Assembly: GCF_004349355.1 (NCBI RefSeq)
Contig: NZ_SMFK01000006.1
Coordinates: 124,001 to 188,000 of the forward strand
Source of the DNA: Flavobacterium cellulosilyticum
Lineage (GTDB): Bacteria > Bacteroidota > Bacteroidia > Flavobacteriales > Flavobacteriaceae
Length of the DNA: 64,000 nucleotides
Direction: 5' to 3'
The stretch's first letter is position 1; each line of letters begins with the position of its first letter. The position numbers were made by a program, and so were the translations under genes. Below are positions 28,183 through 37,108 of the stretch, piece after piece. The notes under the pieces are model-generated. The model worked only from the letters and a program-made list of their open reading frames with translations, searched no databases and had not been told where the DNA came from.

Positions 28183-29508
28183 TTAGTTTTGAACTTGATC
28201 TTTGGAAGGAACGTAATCCAAAATTAATCTTTGATTTGGATTCAAATATTTTTTTGCCACTTCTCTAATTTCTTCTCTTGTAATAGAATGGTAAAGGTCA
28301 ATCTCATTATTTATCAAATGTACATCACCATAAAGCAAGTAGTATTTCGCTAAGTTTTCGGCAATTCCTTCGACACTAGCATTGGCATTTACAAACTGAT
28401 TGTCAAATTTATTTTGTAATTTTTGATAATCTTTTTCTGAAATCAAAGTAGTTTGAATTTTAGCAATTTCTTCGTCAATTTCTTTTAGTAGATCCTTTGT
28501 TGTAACAGTTCCCATTGGTAAACCATATAAAATGTACATTCCATAGTCTTCCTGGCTAAATCCTACAGCTCCAATTTGTAATGCCATTTTTTTCTGATCT
28601 ACTATTTTCTTGTACAACTTAGAACTTTTTCCATCACTTAAATAGGAAGAAATTAAATCTAAAACTCTTGCATCTTTAGATTTCATTGATGGTGTACGAT
28701 AAGATGCCACCAACATTGGAATCTGAATATTTGGATCCTGATACGATGCATTGATGGTTTGTGTTATAGGTTCTTCAACAAAAGTTTGTTTTTTCAACGT
28801 TTCACCTTTTGGAATTGATCCAAAATATAGTTGAATCCACTCTTTTGCTTGTTTTTTATCAATATCTCCTGCAACAACTAGTACAGCATTATTAGGCGTA
28901 TAGAATTTTTTATTGAATTCTTTAAATTCATCTAAGGTTGCCGCATCAAGATCTTTCATCGAACCAATGGTATTCCATCGATAAGGATGGTTCTTAAACA
29001 TATTTTCTTTTACAACCGTAAGGATATTTCCGTAGGGGCGGTTATCAAAATTCGTTCGCTTTTCCTCTTTTACGACTTCATTTTGGGTATCAACTCCAAT
29101 TTGGTTGATTACAGGATGCAACATTCTTTCGGATTCCATCCAAAGTCCCAATTTAAGATTATTCGAGGGAAACACTTCGTAGTAATAGGTACGGTCATCA
29201 CTGGTATTGGCATTATTTACACCGCCGTTTGCAGTTACTATTTTCATCCATTCGCCTCTTTTAATATTTTCAGTACCTTCAAACAATAAATGTTCAAAAA
29301 AGTGGGCAAAACCCGTTCTTTCTGGATTTTCGTCTTTAGCACCAACATGATACATCACCGAAGTTACGACTACAGGAGCCGAAGGATCATTGTGCAAAAT
29401 AACATGTAATCCATTGTCTAAATTATATTCTTCGAAGTCCACTTTCTGAGCAGTAGCAATTCCTCCAAGCAAAAGTGCAGCACCTAACACCATTATTGAT
29501 TTTTTCAT
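28183..29508 (-). CDS. M16-family zinc metallopeptidase, catalytic subunit
   Basis: Signal peptide followed by an M16 N-terminal domain with the inverted zinc motif in TGFAHFFEHLLFEGT (HFFEH, about residue 70) and the distal Glu in the NEVVKEEKR region; the C-terminal M16 half carries YGLPMGT and related sequences. Length 441 matches the short Gram-negative M16B enzymes. It is first in a two-gene operon with the inactive partner, the usual Bacteroidota pairing. Likely degrades peptides in the periplasm. Confidence 0.92.
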   Translation of the reverse strand: MKKSIMVLGAALLLGGIATAQKVDFEEYNLDNGLHVILHNDPSAPVVVTSVMYHVGAKDENPERTGFAHFFEHLLFEGTENIKRGEWMKIVTANGGVNNANTSDDRTYYYEVFPSNNLKLGLWMESERMLHPVINQIGVDTQNEVVKEEKRTNFDNRPYGNILTVVKENMFKNHPYRWNTIGSMKDLDAATLDEFKEFNKKFYTPNNAVLVVAGDIDKKQAKEWIQLYFGSIPKGETLKKQTFVEEPITQTINASYQDPNIQIPMLVASYRTPSMKSKDARVLDLISSYLSDGKSSKLYKKIVDQKKMALQIGAVGFSQEDYGMYILYGLPMGTVTTKDLLKEIDEEIAKIQTTLISEKDYQKLQNKFDNQFVNANASVEGIAENLAKYYLLYGDVHLINNEIDLYHSITREEIREVAKKYLNPNQRLILDYVPSKDQVQN

Positions 29509-29563
29509 AAAGATTAATAAAATTTATTTACTATTGGTAAAATAGTCTTCATTATTGTTACAT

Positions 29564-29571
29564 CAAAAATA
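29564..29571 (-). promoter_or_regulatory. -7 box for the M16 operon
   Basis: Minus-strand TATTTTTG fits TAnnTTTG, 56 bases before the start of the catalytic subunit. No good -33 TTG is present. Confidence 0.45.
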
Positions 29572-29714
29572 CTTTTTTTTATTAAGCTATAGAAAATCAT
29601 TATGATTTTGGTATAAATTTAACAATTATGATCGAAATAAATCCTTAGTATCCACTACTTAACCCTTGCAGATAGGGAGACAAAACAAATCGATTATTTT
29701 TTTGAGGTATCTAA

Positions 29715-29744
29715 TTGCAGGATAAATATTTAATTGTATATTTG
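29715..29744 (+). promoter_or_regulatory. Promoter of the rplU-rpmA operon
   Basis: TTG (29715-29717), a spacer of exactly 19 bases, then TATATTTG (29737-29744): a full match to the Bacteroidota vegetative consensus TTG-N19-TAnnTTTG. Transcription would begin about 25 bases before the L21 start codon. Confidence 0.85.
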
Positions 29745-29774
29745 CAACCTTAAAAATTTATAAAACAATTTGTT

Positions 29775-30401
29775 ATGTATGCAATCGTAGAGATAGCAGG
29801 GCAACAATTCAAAGTTAGCAAAGACCTAAAGGTTTACGTTCACCGTTTGACAAATGAAGAAGGAACTACAGTTTCTTTCGACAAAGTTTATTTGTTAGAT
29901 GATAACGGTTCAATCACAATAGGCGCCCCAGCTATAGAAGGAGCTTCAGTAGAAGCCAAAGTGTTACAACACTTAAAAGGAGATAAAGTAATCGTTTTCA
30001 AAAAGAAAAGAAGAAAAGGTTACAAAAAGAGAAACGGGCACCGTCAGTATCTTACTCAAATTGTAATTGAAGGTATTACTGCATCAAGCACTAAGAAAGC
30101 AACTCCAAAAGCGGCTGAAGCAAAAGCTCCAAAAGCACCTAAAAAAGGAGAGGATTTAACTCTTATTGAAGGAATTGGACCTAAAGCTGCTGAAGCAATT
30201 GTAGCATCAGGAATTGATACTTATGCAAAATTGGCTGCAACTTCTGCAGAAGCAATTAAAGCAATTTTAGATGCGTCTGATTCTAAATTACAACATTTAG
30301 ATCCAACTACTTGGGCTCAACAAGCGCAATTAGCTGCTGATGGCAAAATGGATGAATTAAAAAAATTGCAAGATGAATTAGACGGTGGTAAAGCTGTTTA
30401 A
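29775..30401 (+). CDS. rplU: Ribosomal protein L21 with C-terminal helix-hairpin-helix extension
   Basis: Residues 1-103 are a normal L21 of the 50S subunit (MYAIVEIAGQQFKVSKD, VIVFKKKRRKGYKKRNGHRQ). Typical L21 ends there; this protein continues to 208 residues. After an Ala/Lys/Pro linker (about 104-123) comes a helix-hairpin-helix segment LIEGIGPKAAEAIVASGI (about 127-145) and further helices ending in an acidic tail. HhH motifs bind nucleic acid backbones, so extra rRNA contact is plausible. rpmA follows after 31 bases, the standard L21-L27 operon. Confidence 0.96.
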   Translation: MYAIVEIAGQQFKVSKDLKVYVHRLTNEEGTTVSFDKVYLLDDNGSITIGAPAIEGASVEAKVLQHLKGDKVIVFKKKRRKGYKKRNGHRQYLTQIVIEGITASSTKKATPKAAEAKAPKAPKKGEDLTLIEGIGPKAAEAIVASGIDTYAKLAATSAEAIKAILDASDSKLQHLDPTTWAQQAQLAADGKMDELKKLQDELDGGKAV

Positions 30402-30432
30402 TTAATTTATTAACAAATAAAACTTATACGTC

Positions 30433-30699
30433 ATGGCTCACAAGAAAGGTGTCGGTAGTTCCAAGAATGGTAGAGAATCAGAATCAAAACGTTTAGGCGT
30501 TAAGATTTTTGGTGGACAAGCTGCTATTGCAGGGAACATCATCGTAAGACAAAGAGGTTCAAAACATAATCCAGGTGAAAACGTTTACATTAGTAAAGAT
30601 CACACACTACACGCAAGAGTAGATGGAGTTGTTTTCTTCCAAAAGAAAAGAGATAACAAATCATACGTTTCTATACTTCCATTCGAAGTTGAAGCATAA
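30433..30699 (+). CDS. rpmA: Ribosomal protein L27
   Basis: 50S subunit protein near the peptidyl transferase centre. [16 protein letters not shown] begins directly with the mature N-terminus (no Firmicutes-type propeptide), followed by [10 protein letters not shown] and [11 protein letters not shown], all family hallmarks. 88 residues is the usual length. Second gene of the L21-L27 operon, ended by a strong terminator. Confidence 0.97.
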   Translation: MAHKKGVGSSKNGRESESKRLGVKIFGGQAAIAGNIIVRQRGSKHNPGENVYISKDHTLHARVDGVVFFQKKRDNKSYVSILPFEVEA

Positions 30700-30718
30700 T
30701 TGATTTTCTCAATTTATT

Positions 30719-30750
30719 AAAAACCCGTTTCGAAAGAAGCGGGTTTTTTT
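30719..30750 (+). terminator. Intrinsic terminator after rpmA
   Basis: Arms AAACCCGTTTC (30721-30731) and GAAGCGGGTTT (30736-30746) pair with one G-U, closed by a GAAA tetraloop, then a run of T. Confidence 0.95.
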
Positions 30751-30751
30751 A

Positions 30752-31151
30752 TGCAACAATGTCCCGACTTGGAATAACGATTCACAATTTAGAATTTAAA
30801 AACTTTAAAACAAAAAGAATTGATTAAGTCCTTTTCAATAAACTGATATTACCATTGAGATCACCCAAATAAAATTAAAATGAAATTGGTAAATGTTTTT
30901 TTGTACTCAGCAAGAAAGTTTATTGTAAAACAAAAACACTTAATTTTATAAACAATTAATTGCTATATTTGAAACATACTGGCTTTGTCTTTAAATACAA
31001 GCCTTCCATTTTATCAAATGAAGTAATATTAAAAAATTATTTTTTTTGAATTTCACAACTAAAAAGATGGAATCAAGATGACTATACTTAAAAAAGATTG
31101 AGATTAAAATCACGTAGAAAACCTATTTTAAAGTAAAAGTCATATACAATA
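30752..31151 (+). promoter_or_regulatory. 400-base gap with a promoter-like box for the APC permease
   Basis: No gene is seen. TATATTTG at 30964-30971 matches the -7 consensus and would give a leader of about 175 bases before the permease. No -33 TTG and no convincing riboswitch or hairpin was recognised in the leader. Confidence 0.4.
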
Positions 31152-32912
31152 ATGACTAATAAATTATTAATGAAAAAAGTTCTTCACAAAAAACTAAACG
31201 AATTACAAGCCACAGCTATTTGTGGAAACGACATCAGCTCTTCTTGCCTTTACGTTTCAGCATTAACTATTATGTACGCCGGTCAATATGCTTGGATATC
31301 TTTATTAGTCGTTGCATTGGTTTTATTTTTATTCAGAAAAATTTATGGCGAAGTGGTTGGTGCAATTCCATTGAATGGAGGAGCATATAATGTGCTTCTA
31401 AACACCTCAACCAAAAGACTTGCTTCTTTAGCCGCTACACTAACGGTTCTATCATACATGGCCACGGCGGTAATTTCGTCAATTGAAGGAATGCATTATT
31501 TACATGGAATTTTTGATGGTATTAATGTTACGATCGCAACAATAATAGTTTTAATAGCTTTTACTGGGCTTGCCATTTTAGGAATAGGCGAATCGGCTTT
31601 TGTAGCTGTAATTATTTTCATTATCCATTTATTTACATTAAGCATCCTTGTTTTTGCGTCTATTTGGTTTATAGCTAATACTGGTTTAACTACATTTCAT
31701 ATAAACTGGGAATTACCCGTCAAATCTGGAAGTGTTCTAACCGCTTTGTTCTTAGGGTTTTCTGCCGCAATGCTAGGAATTTCAGGTTTCGAAAGTTCTG
31801 CCAATTTTGTCGAAGAACAAGAGCAAGGGGTTTTTAGAAAAACGTTGCGCAACATGTGGGCAATTGTCAGTTTTTTTAATCCAGTTTTGGCATTACTTTT
31901 AATATGCATCATTCCACTCGCCGAAGTTGGAGAACACAAAGAATCCTTATTGGCTTATTTAGGTCAAACAACCGGAGGAACCTGGTTGGCCATTTTAATA
32001 TCTATTGATGCGGTATTGGTTTTATGTGGTGCAGTATTGACATCATTTGTAGGTGTTTCTGGATTATTAAACCGAATGACTTTGGACCGAATTTTACCCA
32101 ACTATTTCTTAAAACAAAACAAAAACGGATCTAATTATCGGATCATAATCAGTTTTTTAATATTGTGTGTTTCTGTTTTATTTGTAACCCAAGGAAATCT
32201 AGAATCGCTAGCTGGCGTTTATACTTTTTCATTTTTAGCCGTTATGGCATTGTTTGGAATAGGTAATTTATTATTAAAATTCAAACGAAAAAAATTACCA
32301 AGGCCAGAAAAAGCCAAAGGAATTTCAGTCGTGGTTGCTGTTTCATTTATCATAGCTGCTTTTGTGGGGAATATGAAACTTAATACCGAATCTTTTTACA
32401 CTTTCATAGAATACCTGATTCCCGCATTTTTATTTGTGGCCATAATGCTCAATCGTTCCTTTTTGATACAATTAATGATTGATGCATTAGAATATTTCTA
32501 TGAACCTTTACGAAAAATGGTTATTTTAAGTAATCGTTATTTGAATAAAATGCACTTGACAGTTACCTCACAAGAATTCGTTTTTTTTACAAAAGGAGAT
32601 GATGTCGCAATTTTGAATAAAGTTATGCAATATGTTCAAAACAACGAAACAACGAAAAGGCTTAAAATTGTTAATGTTAAAAGTCATGAAAGTTTAAATG
32701 AATTGCTTATAAAAGATTTAGAAGTTCTTGATAGAGCTTATCCTGAAATTCATATTGAATTCATCGAAATTGATGGCGTCTTTGGTCCTGAATTAATTGA
32801 CGAATTGTCTAATAAATGGAAAATACCAAAAAACTTTATGTTTATTGGCTCACCTGGTGATCGATTCTCTTATCGAGTTTCAGAACTAGGAGGTGTAAGG
32901 TTAATTATGTAA
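31152..32912 (+). CDS. APC-superfamily amino-acid permease with C-terminal cytoplasmic domain
   Basis: Inner-membrane permease of the amino acid/polyamine/organocation superfamily: about 12 helices over residues 30-430, with the unwound helix-1 region around ATAICGNDISSSCLYVS and GFESSANFVEEQ in helix 6. Residues about 450-586 are hydrophilic and resemble a USP-like regulatory domain (IKDLEVLDRAYPEIHIEFIEIDG). A second Met six residues on is an alternative start. Substrate unknown. Two MscS genes follow at 18 and then -1 bases, suggesting one osmotic or transport operon. Confidence 0.85.
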   Translation: MTNKLLMKKVLHKKLNELQATAICGNDISSSCLYVSALTIMYAGQYAWISLLVVALVLFLFRKIYGEVVGAIPLNGGAYNVLLNTSTKRLASLAATLTVLSYMATAVISSIEGMHYLHGIFDGINVTIATIIVLIAFTGLAILGIGESAFVAVIIFIIHLFTLSILVFASIWFIANTGLTTFHINWELPVKSGSVLTALFLGFSAAMLGISGFESSANFVEEQEQGVFRKTLRNMWAIVSFFNPVLALLLICIIPLAEVGEHKESLLAYLGQTTGGTWLAILISIDAVLVLCGAVLTSFVGVSGLLNRMTLDRILPNYFLKQNKNGSNYRIIISFLILCVSVLFVTQGNLESLAGVYTFSFLAVMALFGIGNLLLKFKRKKLPRPEKAKGISVVVAVSFIIAAFVGNMKLNTESFYTFIEYLIPAFLFVAIMLNRSFLIQLMIDALEYFYEPLRKMVILSNRYLNKMHLTVTSQEFVFFTKGDDVAILNKVMQYVQNNETTKRLKIVNVKSHESLNELLIKDLEVLDRAYPEIHIEFIEIDGVFGPELIDELSNKWKIPKNFMFIGSPGDRFSYRVSELGGVRLIM

Positions 32913-32930
32913 TTTTATTATAAATAGAAA

Positions 32931-33746
32931 ATGGAGAAAATATTAAACTACGAATTACTAAAAATTGGAAACGACGCGATATATTTAGCATCAATCCTAA
33001 AATTAGTTGGTTTTCTATTGCTTATTTTTATCGTTATTCTAATATTAAAAAAAGCAATTTATAAATCCACTAGGTTTGATATTGCCAAAAAATATTCGAT
33101 TTACAGCCTATCAAAATATTTTATATTTGTTTTAGCATCCATCTATGGACTCCAAATAGTTGGTTTTAATGTATCGGTATTATTGGCTGGTTCTGCAGCA
33201 CTATTAGTCGGAGTTGGATTAGGATTGCAAAGTATTTTTAGCGATTTTATATCAGGAATATTAATTTTGATAGAATCAACCGTTAAAGTGAATGATGTCA
33301 TCGAAGTAAATGGAGTAGTTTGTGTTGTTAAAGAAATCCATTTAAGAACAACCACTGTTTTAACACGAGATGACAAATATATTATCCTGCCAAATTCTAA
33401 TTTAACAACTAGTCAAATAGTAAATTGGACGCACGAAAACATTTCTTCCCGATTCGAGGTACTTGTTGGAGTAGACTATTCTTCGGATGTTAATTTGGTA
33501 ATGGAAATCCTAAAAAAAGTGGTTCTTACCCAAGATGGTATTCAAAAAGAACCTGTACCATTTGTTCGATTTATAAACTTTGGTGATTCTTCATTAGATT
33601 TCTCAGTAGTATTCTGGTCAGAAGAAGTTTTTAGAGTTCGAAACATTCAGAGTGAATTGAGAGTTAAAATTTTTAATGCTTTCAAAGAAAATAATATATC
33701 AATTCCTTTTCCACAACGAGTCGTCCATATTAAAAGTCAAGAATAA
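32931..33746 (+). CDS. MscS-family mechanosensitive channel (copy 1)
   Basis: Three membrane helices (about residues 20-40, 60-80, 85-105) followed by the MscS beta domain: GSAALLVGVGLGLQSIFSDFISGILILIE is the pore-lining helix and start of the beta domain. The middle part (VKVNDVIEVNGVVCVVKEIHLRTTTV... IILPNSNL) is diagnostic. 271 residues is a minimal MscS. It relieves hypo-osmotic pressure. The stop shares one base with the start of a second MscS gene. Confidence 0.92.
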   Translation: MEKILNYELLKIGNDAIYLASILKLVGFLLLIFIVILILKKAIYKSTRFDIAKKYSIYSLSKYFIFVLASIYGLQIVGFNVSVLLAGSAALLVGVGLGLQSIFSDFISGILILIESTVKVNDVIEVNGVVCVVKEIHLRTTTVLTRDDKYIILPNSNLTTSQIVNWTHENISSRFEVLVGVDYSSDVNLVMEILKKVVLTQDGIQKEPVPFVRFINFGDSSLDFSVVFWSEEVFRVRNIQSELRVKIFNAFKENNISIPFPQRVVHIKSQE

Positions 33747-34645
33747 TGGAAAATCAAATTAGAGAATTTCTATTTAACCCAACTATTGGTAAGATTGCTA
33801 CCATAATTATTGGAGTTGCTATAATTTGGCTCGTTATCAAAGCGTTACAAAAAAACCTTTTCTCCAAAATAGGAGATATAGATAACAGATATCGTGCAAA
33901 AAAACTAAGTAGTTTCTTCGGTTATATTTTGACAATTATCCTATTAATTATTGTATTTAGTGACAAATTAGCTGGGCTAACTGTTGCTCTGGGTGTTGCT
34001 GGAGCTGGAATAGCTTTTGCATTACAAGAAGTAATTGCTTCATTTGCAGGCTGGTTAGCCATTCTTTTTGGCGGTTTTTACAAAACAGGTGACAGAGTGC
34101 AACTTGGCGGTGTCAAAGGTGATGTTATGGATATTGGCGTATTAAGAACGACCATAATGGAAACTGGCCAATGGGTTGACGGTGATTTGTATAATGGCCG
34201 AATTGTACTTATAGCCAACAGTTATGTTTTTAAAGAACCTGTTTTTAATTATTCTGGTGATTTTCCCTTTTTGTGGGATGAAATTAAAATCCCAATTCAA
34301 TACGGTAGTAATTATGAAAAAACCAAAATAATTCTACAAAAAATAGGTGCGGAAGTAGCTGGCGATTTAACTCAAATATCTAAAGATAAATGGACTAAAA
34401 TGCAAAACAAATACTTGCTTGAAGATGCCCAAACTGAACCTATGGTATCTTTGATTGCAAATGATAATTGGGTAGAATTCACCCTTAGATATGTTGTAAG
34501 TTACAAAAAAAGAAGAGCTACTAAAACCGAATTGTTTACCAAAATTCTTCAAGAAATTGAAGCTACAAACGGAGAAATCAAATTCGCATCTGCCACTTTT
34601 GAATTAGTGGGAGCACCTGATTTTATTGTGAACGTGAGAAAATAA
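33746..34645 (+). CDS. MscS-family mechanosensitive channel (copy 2)
   Basis: Three N-terminal helices then AGAGIAFALQEVIASFAGW, the MscS pore helix, and a beta domain with KTGDRVQLGGVKGDVMDIGVLRTT and NGRIVLIANSYVF. The C-terminal alpha/beta region (to 299) matches longer bacterial MscS proteins. Starts on the last base of the previous stop, so translation is coupled. It is clearly divergent from copy 1 rather than a recent duplicate. Confidence 0.92.
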   Translation: MENQIREFLFNPTIGKIATIIIGVAIIWLVIKALQKNLFSKIGDIDNRYRAKKLSSFFGYILTIILLIIVFSDKLAGLTVALGVAGAGIAFALQEVIASFAGWLAILFGGFYKTGDRVQLGGVKGDVMDIGVLRTTIMETGQWVDGDLYNGRIVLIANSYVFKEPVFNYSGDFPFLWDEIKIPIQYGSNYEKTKIILQKIGAEVAGDLTQISKDKWTKMQNKYLLEDAQTEPMVSLIANDNWVEFTLRYVVSYKKRRATKTELFTKILQEIEATNGEIKFASATFELVGAPDFIVNVRK

Positions 34646-34945
34646 TTTCATTGACAATATAAATACAAAAACACCCAATAGGGCTTTCTAGTTTAAATAT
34701 GAATACTTTACTTATGAAGCCTAGTAGCTAGGGCAATTTATCTTTTCAAAGAAAAAGCCAATCACTCCTTTTTCTCAAAAAGTACATCTAAACAAAAATC
34801 AGAATTAATGATTTTTCATAATTGAGTATTCTAAACTATTCTTTAGGTTTTTACATACAGCATTTAAAAATTAGAATACTATAAATAGTTCTTTTGCATT
34901 AAGAGAATTTAAGAATAAATAGACGCAAAGGATTTGCTAAAGAGA
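34646..34945. other. Intergenic region without a recognised gene
   Basis: Lies between convergent genes. Only a short palindrome is seen (CCTAG/CTAGG around 34720-34732); no T-tailed terminator, no ORF with family resemblance. Confidence 0.5.
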
Positions 34946-35716
34946 TTAGGCGTTCGTAGTAATTTCTGACTTATTAAAATCAATAGGTTCTCCGTTTACA
35001 TTGTAGAACTTATATTTAAATTTTAATTTACCATCAACCTCTTCAACCTTTACTTTCATTTGATAGGAGCCATGGTTCCATTCTACAATAACGTCAAATG
35101 AATAGTCCCCTACTCCAAAACTACTTGGAAGATTGCTAGAATAAATTAATTTCTTAGATTTAAGATTTAAAACACCTACCTCAATATTTTCAAAAGAACC
35201 AATTTCATCATAATCAACAAAATGCCCCATATAATTTTGACTTGTACTAGGCTTTTTAGTTTTGTTCTTCTCTTTAGGACTATTGTAAACATCCTTGATC
35301 GAAAAAATAACTTCTTTTAATGAACTTTCTCCCACATTTAATAGATAGAAGCGTATTTGATGACTATACATTAAAAGATGTACTTTTTTATTCGATTCAT
35401 CTGTTGTTGTTCCTCCTCCAAGATCCGAATTTGTAATTTCTATTATGGGTAAATTTTTGGAAACAACTCGGCTAAACGACTCCGTCTTTACTTTTTTAAA
35501 ATTTTCTTCCTTCTCAATAATAGCAAAGGTTTTTTCTTTTAAATCTTGATTTAAAACTTCAATTTTTTTATTAGCTTTTTCCAGCTCATTTTTGACTTTA
35601 ATTGTTTTTTCATTCGCATACGAACTTCCTTGATAGAGTAATAAGATTGATAGTCCTATCAAAACAGATCCAGTAAATGCTAATAGTAAAATTATCATAA
35701 ACGCTTTTTTGTTCAT
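34946..35716 (-). CDS. Membrane-anchored coiled-coil protein of unknown function
   Basis: I do not recognise this protein. It has one N-terminal transmembrane helix (about residues 6-28), a Lys/Glu-rich coiled coil (about 36-78), then a beta-rich domain of about 165 residues with several Ser/Lys/Thr-rich loops. Topology suggests the C-terminal domain faces the periplasm. It stands alone between convergent MscS and cysK on its own side, with AT-rich flanks. Low family visibility suggests a lineage-restricted gene. Confidence 0.6.
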   Translation of the reverse strand: MNKKAFMIILLLAFTGSVLIGLSILLLYQGSSYANEKTIKVKNELEKANKKIEVLNQDLKEKTFAIIEKEENFKKVKTESFSRVVSKNLPIIEITNSDLGGGTTTDESNKKVHLLMYSHQIRFYLLNVGESSLKEVIFSIKDVYNSPKEKNKTKKPSTSQNYMGHFVDYDEIGSFENIEVGVLNLKSKKLIYSSNLPSSFGVGDYSFDVIVEWNHGSYQMKVKVEEVDGKLKFKYKFYNVNGEPIDFNKSEITTNA

Positions 35717-35924
35717 TACGAAATTTTGAATTGAGAATAGCTAAAATCTGAGCAAAGGTTTCTCATTTTTTAAAGTGTAAAAATAAAATAAAAATACATG
35801 AATCAAACTCTTATCTTTCAATATTATATAAACATCTTATTAACTATAAGACCTTCTTCCTTATATTTCAGAATTAATTAAATTAAAAGTTTTACAATTT
35901 GTTATGCAAAGTGTAGTAATAATA

Positions 35925-35954
35925 AAAAACCCTCACATTGCTGCAAGGGTTTTT
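35925..35954 (-). terminator. Intrinsic terminator of cysK
   Basis: Read on the minus strand: AAAAACCCT, a 12-base loop, AGGGTTTTT. It lies 20 bases after the cysK stop. The loop is nearly the same as that of the ahcY terminator at 40414. Confidence 0.85.
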
Positions 35955-35973
35955 AAAAATAGGAATATAAGTA

Positions 35974-36885
35974 TTAAAACAATCCTTCGATTGATAAATA
36001 TCTTTCGCCTGTATCGTAATTAAAAGTTAGCACAACCGCACCATCAGGAATAGTATCCAGTTTTTTTGCAACAGCCGCCAATGAGGCTCCGGTTGAAATC
36101 CCAACAAGAATTCCTTCTTCTAAAGCAATTTTTCTAGCGAATTCAAATGAATCCTCTTTAGAAACTTGTATTACTTCATCAATTAATTCAGAACGATAAA
36201 TCGATGGAACAAACCCCGCTCCTATTCCTTGTAAAGGATGTGGTCCAGGAATTCCACCGCTTAATACCGGAGATAATTCTGGCTCTACAGCGATTACTTT
36301 TATATTAGGGAATTTAGCTTTCAAAACTTTTGACACGCCTGTAATGTGACCACCAGTTCCTACTCCGGTGATAACATAATCTAAGCCATTAGGAAAATCG
36401 GCAATAATTTCTTGTGCAGTTGTTCTTTCGTGTACTTCAACATTAGCTGGATTGTCAAATTGTTTAGGCGACCATGCGTTTGGAGTTTCAAGGACCAATT
36501 CGGCTGCTTTTTCGATAGCGCCTTTCATTCCCTTTTCTCGTGGCGTAAGTACAAATTCAGCACCATAAATTTCCATTAATTTTCTACGCTCTACACTCAT
36601 AGAATCTGGCATTACCAATATCACTTTATAACCTTTGACAGCAGCAACCAATGCGATTCCAATTCCTGTATTTCCAGATGTCGGCTCTATAATTACACTA
36701 TTAGCATTCAACAATCCTTTACTTTCGGCATCTTCTATCATTGATAGTGCAATCCTGTCTTTGATACTATTACCAGGATTCGATCTTTCTAATTTAATCC
36801 AAACTTCTTTTTTGTTTCCAAATAATTTATTGATTTTAACTACAGGTGTATTTCCAATGGTTTCTAATATGTTTTTTGCTCTCAT
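35974..36885 (-). CDS. cysK: Cysteine synthase A (O-acetylserine sulfhydrylase)
   Basis: PLP enzyme forming cysteine from O-acetylserine and sulfide in the cytoplasm. Visible motifs: [23 protein letters not shown] with the PLP Lys42, [16 protein letters not shown] (substrate loop), [16 protein letters not shown] (phosphate loop), [11 protein letters not shown] and [10 protein letters not shown]. 303 residues is standard for CysK. Single gene with its own terminator. Confidence 0.95.
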   Translation of the reverse strand: MRAKNILETIGNTPVVKINKLFGNKKEVWIKLERSNPGNSIKDRIALSMIEDAESKGLLNANSVIIEPTSGNTGIGIALVAAVKGYKVILVMPDSMSVERRKLMEIYGAEFVLTPREKGMKGAIEKAAELVLETPNAWSPKQFDNPANVEVHERTTAQEIIADFPNGLDYVITGVGTGGHITGVSKVLKAKFPNIKVIAVEPELSPVLSGGIPGPHPLQGIGAGFVPSIYRSELIDEVIQVSKEDSFEFARKIALEEGILVGISTGASLAAVAKKLDTIPDGAVVLTFNYDTGERYLSIEGLF

Positions 36886-37007
36886 GTTTGTTATAATAAA
36901 ATTTGAATTGATAGTTTTTTATGTATTGGCTAATTTACATAAAAAAGACTAGGGATTAGATGGGTATGAAAACAAAAATCAATCTAGTTTTATGTGACTT
37001 TTCAGGT

Positions 37008-37044
37008 TAAAAAAAAGCTCCTGGCATTTAAAACTAGGATCTTT
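37008..37044 (-). terminator. Intrinsic terminator after the sorbosone-dehydrogenase-like gene
   Basis: On the minus strand the arms AAAGATCC and GGAGCTTT (one mismatch) end in a T-run. It is related in sequence to hairpins at 38549 and 39177. Confidence 0.7.
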
Positions 37045-37108
37045 AATGTCAGATCGTATTTACGAATCGTGTGATTTTGAAAAGAAAATATTTATATTAT
37101 CAATACTT

